From Hydrocarboniphaga sp. (GTDB lineage Bacteria > Pseudomonadota > Gammaproteobacteria > Nevskiales > Nevskiaceae): a DNA stretch of 64,000 nucleotides. Both the position numbers and the translations under genes were made by a program. This document shows, piece after piece, positions 45,801 through 52,843 of this stretch. The notes below the pieces were generated by a model. The model was given only the letters and a program-made list of their open reading frames with translations. It was not told where the DNA came from and searched no databases. Location of the stretch: contig NZ_JAQGNT010000042.1 in NCBI RefSeq assembly GCF_028291725.1, forward strand, positions 1 through 64,000, read 5' to 3'. The first letter of the stretch is position 1. Each line of letters starts with the position of its first letter.

Positions 45801-48765
45801 GATTCAGCGCGCGGATCTGGCCGTCCGGACGCGGTGCGGTCATGCCCAGCGCCTTGCCGTCGCTGGAACCGGCGACGGCCTTGATCACCGCATAGATACG
45901 ATCGCCGGCCGCTTCGGCGTCGGCGAGGCGCTTCAGCACGACCATGCTGACGCCTTCAGAAATCACGATGCCGTCCGCTTTTTTATCGAAGGCTTTCGAC
46001 ACGCCGTTCGGCGACAGCGCGCCGGTCTTGCTGAAGCACATGAAACCGTAGGGGCTCTGCACGGTATCGACTCCGCCGGCGATAGCGACATTGCTGCGGC
46101 CGGTTTCGAGTTCGTTGACCGCCATCGACAGCGCCGCCAGCGATGAGGCGCAGGCCGCGTCGACGGTGAAGTTCAAGCCACCGAAATCCAGGCGGTTGGC
46201 GACGCGCCCGGCGGTGACGTTCAGCAGCACGCCGGCGAAGGACTCGTTGGTCCATTCCGGCAAGCGCTCGAAGGCGCCGTCGTTCATGTCGCTGACGAAA
46301 CGCGGCAGCTCCGAGCGCACGCCGTACTGCAGTCCGAGATCGCCGGCACCGCCCGAGGCACCGAGAATGATGCTGGTGTGCTCGCGATCGAAGTCGGTCA
46401 GGCCGGCGTCTTCGACGGCACGATTCACCGTCTCCAGCGTCAGCAGCTGCATCGGATCGATAGCCTTCATCGAGTTCGGCGGGATACCAAAGCGCGTCGG
46501 GTCGAACATCACCTCGTCGAGGAAGCCGCCCCACTTGCTGTAGATCTTGTCGCGCGCCGTGCGGTCCGCGTCGTAGTACAAGCGCCAGTCCCAGCGCTCG
46601 CGCGGCACCTCGGTGATCGCGCTGACCTTGCCCAATACGTTGTCCCAGTAGCTCTCGAGGTCCGGCGCCTTCGGCAGCAGCACGCCGATGCCGACGATGG
46701 CGATGTCCGAAGGCGCGGCCTTCTCGACCTTGGCCTGCACCACGTTGTCGAAGTTCGCCAGCAGTTCCTGCGAATCGCTGCAGACGCGGCTGTGCAGGTC
46801 GGCGACCGACATCGTAGCGTCGGTCAGCGTCGCAACCTGGCCGATCATGTACATGCCGTCGCTGAGCTGCTGCTCGGCGGCGATGTCGACGATCTTGCCG
46901 GACTCGTCGCGGTTCTTGCCCTTGGAGGCGATGCGCAGACGGCCCAGGTTCAGGTCTTCCAGCGTGTCGCGGATTTCGTCGGCGCTGCGGTTTTCGCGCA
47001 TCAGTGAGCGGCGAGCGTCGAAGAAGTCGTGGGCGAATTTCGTGTCCGCGCAGCGCGTCGCGTGACCGGGACCGGTTTCCAGGTTGACCGTGCGCGCGCA
47101 CAGCACGGCCTGGTCCTGAAAGCCCTGCACGATAGCGCCGCTGGACACAATCTCGTGCGTGAACAGATAAGCCGTGCCCATCAGCGCGCCGACTTTCATG
47201 CCGCGCGCGGCCAGCGGCGCGGTCAGCGCCGCGAGCATCGCGCCGGAGCGCGCATCGCTGATGCCGCCGGCGAACAGCAGATGCACGTCGGACTCGGTGC
47301 CCGGCGTAACAACGGCCAGCAGCACTTCGATCATCTGCTCCCACAGCGGGAAGCTGGTGATCGGGCCGATATGGCCGCCGCATTCGCGGCCTTCAAACAC
47401 GAAGCGGCGCGCGCCCTGTTCGAGATACATCTTCAGCAGCGCCGGCGCCGGCGCGTGGATATAGGTCTTGATGCCGCGCTGCTCGAAAGCGGCGGCCTGG
47501 TCGGGCCGCCCGCCGGCAATCAGCGCATATGGCGGCTTGCACTTCCAGATCGCTTCGCACTGCTCGTCGCGCAAAGCCTGCGGGATGAAGCCGAGCATGC
47601 CGACGCCCCAGACCTTGTCGCCGGCCAGGCGCGCGGTTTCCTGCAGCATCTCCAGCACCTGGTCGCCGCGCATCAGCGCCAGCGCCAGAAACGGCAGCGC
47701 GCCGTTCTCGGTCACGCTGGCGGCAAACGCGGGGCTGTCGGAGACGCGCGTCATCGGCCCCTGAGCCAGCGGATAGCGCGTGTTCTGCGAAGCGGCCAGC
47801 GGCGAGCCTTCGGCGAGATGGCCCAGCTCGGCGGCCTGGCGCATCTGCTCGAAACTGATCTTGCGCAGCGCCTGCACCAGCTTGCCGACCCGCCGGTAGC
47901 GCTCGCGATAAATCGCGCCGGCACCGATACCCTGGCCGACCGGCATCAGCGAATTGTCCTCCCAGCCGACGCATGCATTCATCGCGCTGCGCCAGACTTC
48001 GAGCGACATCGTGCCGGCTTCGGCGGCGCGATTATCGGCGTCGGCCTGCTTCAGCGCGACCGCGGCCGGCTTGGCATAGACGCGGCAGCATGAGCCCAGC
48101 AGTTCGCCGAACAGCCGCGTCTCGGCGCCGACCAGGCGCGCGAGTTCGGTCTTGGTGGTGTCGCTCAGCGCGGAGCCGTCCATCAGCAACAGCTGGTCGT
48201 CGAGCACCACACCTGCAACACCAGCCGCTCGGCAACCAGCGGCGGTGTTGATGCCGACGCCGCCGCGCACGTAGATCGGCAATCTCGTCTTGCGCAGCAG
48301 CTTCTGCACCAGGATGTAGCTGGAATCCTCGCCGACCCAGCCTGGCGATTCGTGGCCCTTGGCGATGATGCCGTCTGGCGTCAGGCTCAGGTTGTCGAGA
48401 TCATCAGTGGCGGTGACCTCGATCAACAGCCGGTTCTGCCCGCCGCGACACAGCGACTCGGCGCCGCTCAGCGAACCGCCGCGCTGCGCCAGCACCAGAG
48501 TCAGCGGCCGCTCGCCCGCGATCCCGATCAGCTGTTCGAGCAACGGCAGATGCACAGCCGTAGCCTGAACCCCGACGCGCCCGTCAGTTGTTGCCAGCAG
48601 CCGGCGGAAATTCGCCAGCGCGCGGGCTTCGTCGGTGCAGAACTCCAAATCCAGCAGCCCCACACCGCCGGCGCGCGCGGCGGCAACCGCGACCCCGGGG
48701 TGCGCCCAGCCAGCCGGGGCCAGCGCAATGATTTCGAAAGCTTGGCTGCTGATGATGCTGTTCAT
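39802..48765 (-). CDS. PUFA-synthase-like megasynthase: NPD-NPD-KS-AT-4xACP-KR-DH
   Basis: This 2987-residue protein resembles PUFA and heterocyst-glycolipid synthases. N-terminal nitropropane-dioxygenase (PfaD/enoyl reductase-like) barrels occupy about 1-330 and about 330-690 (RYPLAQGPMTRVSD, then ECGGHIGP in the second). Next is a ketosynthase (about 710-1160) with Cys-872 (VDAACASS), EAHGTGT and GHTKASAG. An acyltransferase (about 1240-1560) has Ser-1344 in GHSYGE. Four tandem ACPs each carry LGIDSIKR, with serines at 1795, 1901, 2004 and 2108. A ketoreductase (about 2400-2620; TGGARGITAELLEEM) and a hotdog dehydratase (about 2690-2950) follow. With the KS-AT-DH-PPTase partner it probably makes a polyunsaturated or hydroxylated acyl chain; the product cannot be read from sequence. 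Confidence 0.9.
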   Translation of the reverse strand: MNSIISSQAFEIIALAPAGWAHPGVAVAAARAGGVGLLDLEFCTDEARALANFRRLLATTDGRVGVQATAVHLPLLEQLIGIAGERPLTLVLAQRGGSLSGAESLCRGGQNRLLIEVTATDDLDNLSLTPDGIIAKGHESPGWVGEDSSYILVQKLLRKTRLPIYVRGGVGINTAAGCRAAGVAGVVLDDQLLLMDGSALSDTTKTELARLVGAETRLFGELLGSCCRVYAKPAAVALKQADADNRAAEAGTMSLEVWRSAMNACVGWEDNSLMPVGQGIGAGAIYRERYRRVGKLVQALRKISFEQMRQAAELGHLAEGSPLAASQNTRYPLAQGPMTRVSDSPAFAASVTENGALPFLALALMRGDQVLEMLQETARLAGDKVWGVGMLGFIPQALRDEQCEAIWKCKPPYALIAGGRPDQAAAFEQRGIKTYIHAPAPALLKMYLEQGARRFVFEGRECGGHIGPITSFPLWEQMIEVLLAVVTPGTESDVHLLFAGGISDARSGAMLAALTAPLAARGMKVGALMGTAYLFTHEIVSSGAIVQGFQDQAVLCARTVNLETGPGHATRCADTKFAHDFFDARRSLMRENRSADEIRDTLEDLNLGRLRIASKGKNRDESGKIVDIAAEQQLSDGMYMIGQVATLTDATMSVADLHSRVCSDSQELLANFDNVVQAKVEKAAPSDIAIVGIGVLLPKAPDLESYWDNVLGKVSAITEVPRERWDWRLYYDADRTARDKIYSKWGGFLDEVMFDPTRFGIPPNSMKAIDPMQLLTLETVNRAVEDAGLTDFDREHTSIILGASGGAGDLGLQYGVRSELPRFVSDMNDGAFERLPEWTNESFAGVLLNVTAGRVANRLDFGGLNFTVDAACASSLAALSMAVNELETGRSNVAIAGGVDTVQSPYGFMCFSKTGALSPNGVSKAFDKKADGIVISEGVSMVVLKRLADAEAAGDRIYAVIKAVAGSSDGKALGMTAPRPDGQIRALNRAYGKAGFTPATLGMIEAHGTGTAVGDKAEAETITRALKSYGAEPNSVALGSVKTILGHTKASAGMAGLIKLAMSLYHRVQPAHANVDDPLDAITDPTSAAFILKQPRPWLASPDGTPRRGGVSAFGFGGTNFHAVVEEYRDGMSNPEINGSRNWTQELCVFRAADAAALRTDVERVLAMMQQKGRLKLAVLARGLAREADRRRGAKVCLALAARSMAALTTDLEAVLAHLATPSKPLAPNIKLALDRPNTAPQIAFVFPGQGSQYVDMGSEAAMFVDEMRSAIERADATLSSELPERLSRRIWPESAFNAETEAAQQMRLTDTRYAQPAIGALEVGYLNLARRLGLKAVAAAGHSYGEFAALHAAGVIDEASFLKLSAVRGRVMAEAASSGTPGGMAAVQAARDLVLSKISPFAGVVVANHNAPEQTVISGPAAQIEKAVEAISSAGLRVTRLPVSGAFHTELMAAAKGPLSAAIASTVFAEPTLAVYSNGSGAKYPAGLDAMRAQLDAHLLSSVEFVTEVQNLYADGVRLFLELGPKSICSNMIAATLAGRDARSVSLDGQGGGLRGLLSGLADLLALGVDFEVSRLFDGRTVEALSLAQLAERAQPAKIPATAWYISGGYVRPHADPILRTGQMPPMTLEKTIEVKQAVVQKILDAAPKPAPNIVHVPAPVAAQPAAYVSQPMAMPAAHSGEALMAYHETMRQFLSLQERVISQFLGAPGQAVPQAVPAPAYLPQMPTPVVAVAPVAAAPAVVAAPPVAAPAASGLNAAALSAMLLRIVADRTGYPEDMLALDADLEAELGIDSIKRVEIAGSLQKSLPVELGAAMQAQMERYTRAKTLNAILQPLIELAASAAPVIVAAPATVVATVTAAVPAIEIQPLLLKLVADRTGYPEDMLSLDADLEADLGIDSIKRVEIVGAFQKALPASISEALQAQMEKLTRAKTLRTIVDLVQPLVVVSAAPVAVAASVAASTAPPAVDYKTVLLEIVADRTGYPAEMLALDADLEADLGIDSIKRVEIVGALQKKLPTETAAAMQAAMESYTRAKTLASILDSLSKLGGGVSAPAAGPVIVAAAPVTVAAIDYRSLLLDIVADRTGYPAEMLALDADLEADLGIDSIKRVEIVGALQKKLPEATAAAMQTAMESYTRAKTLAAILQQLGSAAAPVAAAPAVTTSVAAAPTVIAAPVVVSDVPRYVIRPRPAPLTSKRVTLSGAVIVAGGCDAIVLQLLANLQKANLKPLRIDAIDAAGIEAGIKAAQAAHGSIKGVIHLHGLAEDEPETLAAWQQLGERSVLSLFRLLKPFGASLADMRVIAASRLGGTFGRDAVGPGTPLAGGINGLLNCVRDEYPSATLRAVDFNGQTDDTIASHLLDELLADDRAPEAGHTGDARYSVSTVEEALADTAFAPHLQPAADWVVVATGGARGITAELLEEMAVPGISFVLLGRTPEPAPEAAETAIAADTAGLKKVLLAQARARGETPKPVDIERALSRLLTEREIRGNLDRLRARGANVGYFSCDVRDEAAFGGVIDGIYQHYGRIDAVLHGAGVIEDRRIADKTDESFARVFNTKLDSSYILSKKLRPESLKLLVFFTSVAGRYGNKGQIDYASANEACNRLAWTLSRRWPETRVIAANWGPWDAGMASEAVKRQFRERGIDPIPVAGGRRYFLRELACGPKHEVEIVIGRGPWQSMEASDAPEAVAAGSSLYPLVRGPLRMGAGGALVLTHRFGLDSDPYLGDHVIDGRPVLPAAAATEWVAQMVGQGWPGWQVAEVQDLRTLAGVVLEPGATREIEIRAKATSHSGPGEQTVTVDIADPSRKAPLYRASVRLVERLEAPVIEVPPAISGQRMDPTQTYERMLFHTGRFRLLTDITAVAPEGVDAMVSVSNLRDWIGVDGDWLFDPGLIDVAAQLAWIWGRVHRQQSALPSRFGRVLRVPALPAPSGPLTLRFRIKAAAHEQAVAYDAVFTDAEGRVRLAMLDAESTLSAALNRIGTENAQ

Positions 48766-48827
48766 AACGACCTACCGTGCAGTGTGGACAGACCCTAACG
48801 GTTGTCGGGGCCGCGGACCTCGTCTGC

Positions 48828-49646
48828 TTAGGGTTTACGTCCTTCCAAAAATGGTATCTCGAGCACTTTTTCGTGCAGGATCGGACCATGGCCGAAATAG
48901 CCGCCCTCGCCGAAACACTCGCCGTGGTCGGCGGTGACGATGAAATGGGTATTGGTCGGCGCCTTGGAAATCAGCGCGTCGAGCACCTGATCCACGTACT
49001 CGACGGTCTTGACCTGCTGGCTGTGCAGCTGCCTCATCTGGTCATCGTCGAAGAAGCGGTCAGGCGCCTGTTCGCCCAGCTCGTCGTCCATGCGCTTGAA
49101 CACGCCATGCACGCCGGAGATATGCGGCAGACCCTTGGGGTCGAGCATGTACGGGTAATGGGTCTCGCCGAGGTTCAGGAAGTGGAAGCTCGGCTCGTCG
49201 TCAAAGAACTCGATCTCGTCGACGATGCCGGCGAAGTCGTTGTGATTCGCCATCAGCTTGTAGTCGTCGAAATGCCTGTTCAGGTGCGACATCGGGTTCA
49301 GCACCGGCATCGAAACCCGGGCCACCGTCCGATAACCGTTGTCTTTCAATACCTTGGGCAGCGACAACTGAGGTACGAAGCTCTTGAACGACAGGTCCTT
49401 GATGCCGAGCCGATCGACCCACTGAGAGAACTCGTTCTTGTAGACCTCGGACGCAAACACGCCGCGCGGGCTCTCGTGCGGCACCATGCCCATCAGGTAG
49501 GTGTAATGCGACGGCGAGGTCCACGAGGCATAGGAATAGCGCCGGCTGCCTTCGGCAATGCGGTCCATATGCGGGCGTTTTGCACGCTGATAGCTGTCGA
49601 AGCGGCAACTGTCCATGACGATGAAGACGAGATTGTTTGCAGCCAT
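48828..49646 (-). CDS. sulfatase-like (alkaline-phosphatase superfamily) enzyme
   Basis: This 272-residue protein starts NLVFIVMDSCRFDSY (metal-site Asp) and has SWTSPSHYTYLMGMVP, the nucleophile region. There Thr or Ser replaces the Cys that true sulfatases convert to formylglycine. It ends with FIVTADHGECFGEGGYFGHG (metal ligands). At 272 residues it is shorter than most sulfatases (450 or more). It is the first gene of the minus-strand megasynthase run, 62 bp upstream of the large synthase. Phosphoester chemistry is more likely than sulfate-ester hydrolysis, as inferred from the nucleophile. Confidence 0.75.
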   Translation of the reverse strand: MAANNLVFIVMDSCRFDSYQRAKRPHMDRIAEGSRRYSYASWTSPSHYTYLMGMVPHESPRGVFASEVYKNEFSQWVDRLGIKDLSFKSFVPQLSLPKVLKDNGYRTVARVSMPVLNPMSHLNRHFDDYKLMANHNDFAGIVDEIEFFDDEPSFHFLNLGETHYPYMLDPKGLPHISGVHGVFKRMDDELGEQAPDRFFDDDQMRQLHSQQVKTVEYVDQVLDALISKAPTNTHFIVTADHGECFGEGGYFGHGPILHEKVLEIPFLEGRKP

Positions 49647-50058
49647 AAAGATGCGTCGCTCTCTGTGACACTGTGCGGCCTGTTCCGGCCGATAACCGTT
49701 GCGACTGAGTCGCTGAACGGCAAGTGAACTCCCTAGACAGCTCCGAGGCTAGCACGCGTCTGAACCAGTCGATATATCAATATTCCTACACGTAACACCG
49801 CTAAACCGACGGTTCACGAAACGCGGCCAGCGTATTGAAATATCAGGCTTGTTACGCGGGCTCCGCGGACGGCTCCGCTACGCGGTATAAACCGCCCGCT
49901 GATCGCGGTTGATCATCTGACGATTTAGTCAGATGGGCCGACGAGCGGTCTATCGAAACCCATGAACGTGCGCTCGGGAATCCGGGTTCCCGCGGGATCT
50001 AGGGAGTCCAGGCTATGCCGGCCAATTTGCAATGCTCGCTCGATAGCGCCGCACCATG
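49647..50058 (-). other. intergenic region upstream of the megasynthase operon
   Basis: About 410 bp without a convincing gene. It holds an AT-rich pair GATATATCAATA (49771-49782) and TATTGAAATATC (49833-49844) that are complements with one mismatch, unusual in this GC-rich DNA and well placed for an operator/promoter of the operon starting at 49646. A perfect 8-bp hairpin CATCTGAC-GATTTA-GTCAGATG is at 49914-49935. No specific regulator site is recognised. Confidence 0.4.
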
Positions 50059-50095
50059 AAAAAAGCCGATACGTACGGAACGTATCGGCTTTTTT
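50059..50095 (-). terminator. strong bidirectional intrinsic terminator
   Basis: AAAAAAGCCGATACG (50059-50073) and CGTATCGGCTTTTTT (50081-50095) are perfect complements with a 7-nt loop, giving a T tract on either strand. It ends the minus-strand peroxiredoxin transcript 29 bp after its stop. Confidence 0.9.
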
Positions 50096-50123
50096 GCCCG
50101 CACAGCTGCCGCTTCGCGATTCT

Positions 50124-50759
50124 TCAGCCCTTGGGCTGCGCCACGACCCGGAGATAAGGCTTGATTTCCTTCCAGCCCTGGGGGAACAGCTTCTTGGCAT
50201 CTTCACCGGTCACGGCCGGCACGATGATCACGTCTTCGCCCTGCTTCCAGTTCACCGGCGTCGCGACCTTGTATTGGTCGGTCAGCTGCAGCGAATCGAT
50301 CACCCGCAGGATCTCGTCGAAGTTGCGCCCGGTGCTGGCCGGGTAAGTTAGCGTAAGGCGAATTTTCTTGTTCGGATCGATGACGAAGACCGAGCGCACG
50401 GTGAAGCGGTCGCTGGCATTGGGATGGATCATTCCATACAGGTTGGCGACCTTGAAATCCGGGTCGGCGATCAGCGGAAAATTCAGCGCCGTGCCCTGGG
50501 TTTCCTCGATGTCATGGCTCCAGCCTTCGTGATCGGCCAGCTTGTCGACCGACAGGCCGATCGCCTTGACGTTGCGCTTGTCGAACTCCGGCTTCAGCTT
50601 GGCGGTGTAACCGAGCTCGGTCGTGCATACCGGCGTGTAGTTCTTCGGATGCGAGAACAAAACACCCCAGGAACTGCCGAGCCAGTCGTGGAAATGGAGG
50701 GGTCCGGCCGTGGTATCGGCCTCGAAATCAGGGGCGATATCGCCCAGTTGCAGTGCCAT
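50124..50759 (-). CDS. 1-Cys peroxiredoxin (Prx6 family)
   Basis: This 211-residue cytosolic thiol peroxidase has the peroxidatic Cys in SHPKNYTPVCTTELGY and no second resolving cysteine. The C-terminal extension typical of Prx6 (TPVNWKQGEDVIIVPAVT) is present. It reduces H2O2 and organic peroxides. It is a monocistronic unit ended by the strong terminator at 50059-50095. Confidence 0.93.
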   Translation of the reverse strand: MALQLGDIAPDFEADTTAGPLHFHDWLGSSWGVLFSHPKNYTPVCTTELGYTAKLKPEFDKRNVKAIGLSVDKLADHEGWSHDIEETQGTALNFPLIADPDFKVANLYGMIHPNASDRFTVRSVFVIDPNKKIRLTLTYPASTGRNFDEILRVIDSLQLTDQYKVATPVNWKQGEDVIIVPAVTGEDAKKLFPQGWKEIKPYLRVVAQPKG

Positions 50760-50821
50760 GGTTTTCTCCGTCGATAAGCATTGCTCAGCTTGGAACTAGG
50801 ATGCCGCGCCTACAAGTAAAT

Positions 50822-52237
50822 TCAAGGCATAAGCACAGATGGAATCGCCGAGCGATTCAGCGCAAAAACCGCTTTGCGCGAACGCCGCTGGAATCGCAGG
50901 CCCAAACCGATCGCAGCGATCGCCAGGCCGACGATGAAACCGCACCATACACCTGCCGGCCCGATCGACGTTCCCAGCGACAGCCAGGCCGCGATCGGCA
51001 GGCCCGCGAGCCAGTAGGCCGAAACCGTCACCGCCATCGGCACCCGCGTGTCCTTGAAGCCGCGTAGCGCGCCATTGGTCGTCGCCTGAAGGCAGTCGAA
51101 CAACTGAAAAATTGCAGCCAGCATCAGGAAACGGACCGCGAGATTCGCGATTTCGGGCACGCCGGTATACAGCGCAACCACCGAGCGCGAGAACAGCGCC
51201 ATACATATGGCCGACACCACGGCGAATGCGGCGCCCAGCAGAATACCGGTGCGTCCGCGCAGCACTGCGGTCACCGCGTCGCCTGCCCCGACCGCCTGCC
51301 CTACCCGCACCGCGGTCGCAAGGCCGATCGACAGCGGCACCATGAAAACCAGCGACGCAAAATTGATCGCGATCTGATGCGCCGCCACGACGCTGCCGCC
51401 GAAATGCGCCATCAGCAGGGCGCCCAGATTGAACAGCCAGGCTTCGGCGACGACGCTGGCGCAGATCGGAACGCCGAGCGTGAAAATTTCGCGCAGCTCG
51501 GGAGTCAAGCTCGGCCGTCCGGCAAACAGCCGCATCGCGCGCAGCCTCGGGTCTACCCGGTATAACAAGGCATAAACCAGCGTCATGCACCAGACCGCGA
51601 TGACCGTGCCCCAGGCGGTGCCGACGGCGCCCAGCGCCGGGAAGCCGAGATAGCCATACATCAGCGGCAGATTCGCCAGCGCATTGACCAGCAACGCGAC
51701 AATGCCGGCAACGACCGGCGCACGTGTGGCGCCATTGCCTTCGCAGCCGTTGCGCATCACGAAGCACAGGCAGAACGGAATCGCGGCCCAGGAAATCGCA
51801 CGCAGATAGCCTTCGGACAGGCCGCGCGTGATCGCCTCGAGCCTGAGCAGATCGAGCACCGGATCGGCGACCAGGTTGATCAGCAGCGTCCACACGCCAC
51901 CCAGCGTCACCGCGAGCAGCAGCGTATTGCGCAGCAAGCTGCCGGTCTCAGCAGCCGGACGCCCGGCGCCGACGCGCTGCGCGACGATCGGCGACACCGA
52001 CATGAACAGGCCCATGAAAATGATGAAAGTCAGGAACCAGACGTTGGCACCCACCGCGACCGCGGCCAGCGCAACCGGGCCCAGACGCCCGGCCATCACG
52101 GTGTCGACGGTGTGCATACCGACGAACGAAAGCTGCGCCGCAATCAGCGGCGCGGCGAGAACCAGGTTATGGCGCGCCTCGGCCCGCAGCAGCCTGCCGC
52201 GAGATTCGGGGGCGACCGGTGGGCGGTCGATGAACAT
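50822..52237 (-). CDS. MATE family multidrug/Na+ efflux transporter
   Basis: This 471-residue protein has about twelve TM helices in two MatE halves (AAPLIAAQLSFVGMHTVDTVMAGRLG in the first, segments such as LGVPICASVVAEAWLFNLGALL opening the second). It is of the NorM-like MATE type that exports cationic compounds using Na+ or H+. No partner genes are adjacent. Substrate is not predictable. Confidence 0.9.
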   Translation of the reverse strand: MFIDRPPVAPESRGRLLRAEARHNLVLAAPLIAAQLSFVGMHTVDTVMAGRLGPVALAAVAVGANVWFLTFIIFMGLFMSVSPIVAQRVGAGRPAAETGSLLRNTLLLAVTLGGVWTLLINLVADPVLDLLRLEAITRGLSEGYLRAISWAAIPFCLCFVMRNGCEGNGATRAPVVAGIVALLVNALANLPLMYGYLGFPALGAVGTAWGTVIAVWCMTLVYALLYRVDPRLRAMRLFAGRPSLTPELREIFTLGVPICASVVAEAWLFNLGALLMAHFGGSVVAAHQIAINFASLVFMVPLSIGLATAVRVGQAVGAGDAVTAVLRGRTGILLGAAFAVVSAICMALFSRSVVALYTGVPEIANLAVRFLMLAAIFQLFDCLQATTNGALRGFKDTRVPMAVTVSAYWLAGLPIAAWLSLGTSIGPAGVWCGFIVGLAIAAIGLGLRFQRRSRKAVFALNRSAIPSVLMP

Positions 52238-52439
52238 GATGACGATATCGGAAGGTGTACCCGGCGCGTTCGGCCACCGGACAAAACATCGCCGGCGGGG
52301 GCCAGCAAAAGGGGCGCCATGCTAGTGCCGGTCACCGCCAAAGCCAAGTTCGCATCTCGCTACTTGAGCGCGCCGATCGGTCGATAGCAGCCGTCCGTCG
52401 GCAGCAAGGTCTGTAAGTCGTGCTGATGAGGATCATTTG

Positions 52440-52742
52440 ATGATCCCGGTCTGCGAGCGCTCCGTGAATCAGTTCCAGATATTCAGCGTTACCGAGCTGA
52501 GCCGCCGCCACTGGCTGCGGCGCAGCCACATGCTGGCCTTGCTGGCCCTGGGCTGGCTCGGCGGCACCCTGATGAGCCAGGCGAGGGATGCCGACTCGAT
52601 CGCGCCAACGCCCTTGAACCGTGCCGTCGCCGACGGAAGACTGCTGGCCCCGGCCTCGCCGACACCGGTTTTGGAATGCCCCCAGCTGTCCGCGACCGGC
52701 CTGCGTCTGGATTGCAGGCTGAGCCCGCCGACGGCCCGCTGA
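52440..52742 (+). CDS. hypothetical small protein with hydrophobic segment
   Basis: A 100-residue reading frame with a basic N-terminus, a hydrophobic segment (about 32-46, MLALLALGWLGGTLM) and a Pro/Ala-rich C-terminus ending in two cysteines (LECPQL, LDCRL). No family is recognised. It could encode a small membrane or exported protein, but it lies in a gap between divergent units and there is only a weak ribosome-binding site, so it may not be a gene. Confidence 0.35.
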   Translation: MIPVCERSVNQFQIFSVTELSRRHWLRRSHMLALLALGWLGGTLMSQARDADSIAPTPLNRAVADGRLLAPASPTPVLECPQLSATGLRLDCRLSPPTAR

Positions 52743-52753
52743 TCGCCACATCG

Positions 52754-52827
52754 GTAGGTTGGCAATCCCTTGCCGACACGAGGTCTCGATTGCGCATAGC
52801 GCCGCGCACGTCGGCAAAGGATTGCCG
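52754..52827. repeat. GTAG-type imperfect inverted repeat near putA 3' end
   Basis: GTAGGTTGGCAATCCCTTGC at the left pairs with CGTCGGCAAAGGATTGCC at the right (one mismatch in the 17-bp core GGCAATCCCTTGCCGAC). It lies 17 bp past the putA stop and may serve as its terminator. Confidence 0.65.
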
Positions 52828-52843
52828 ACGTGCGCGAGAGATC

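Noticed and set aside
48828-49646. Calling this enzyme a true formylglycine sulfatase
   Set aside because: The CxPxR motif is absent; the nucleophile position reads Thr/Ser in SWTSPSHY and the protein is short.
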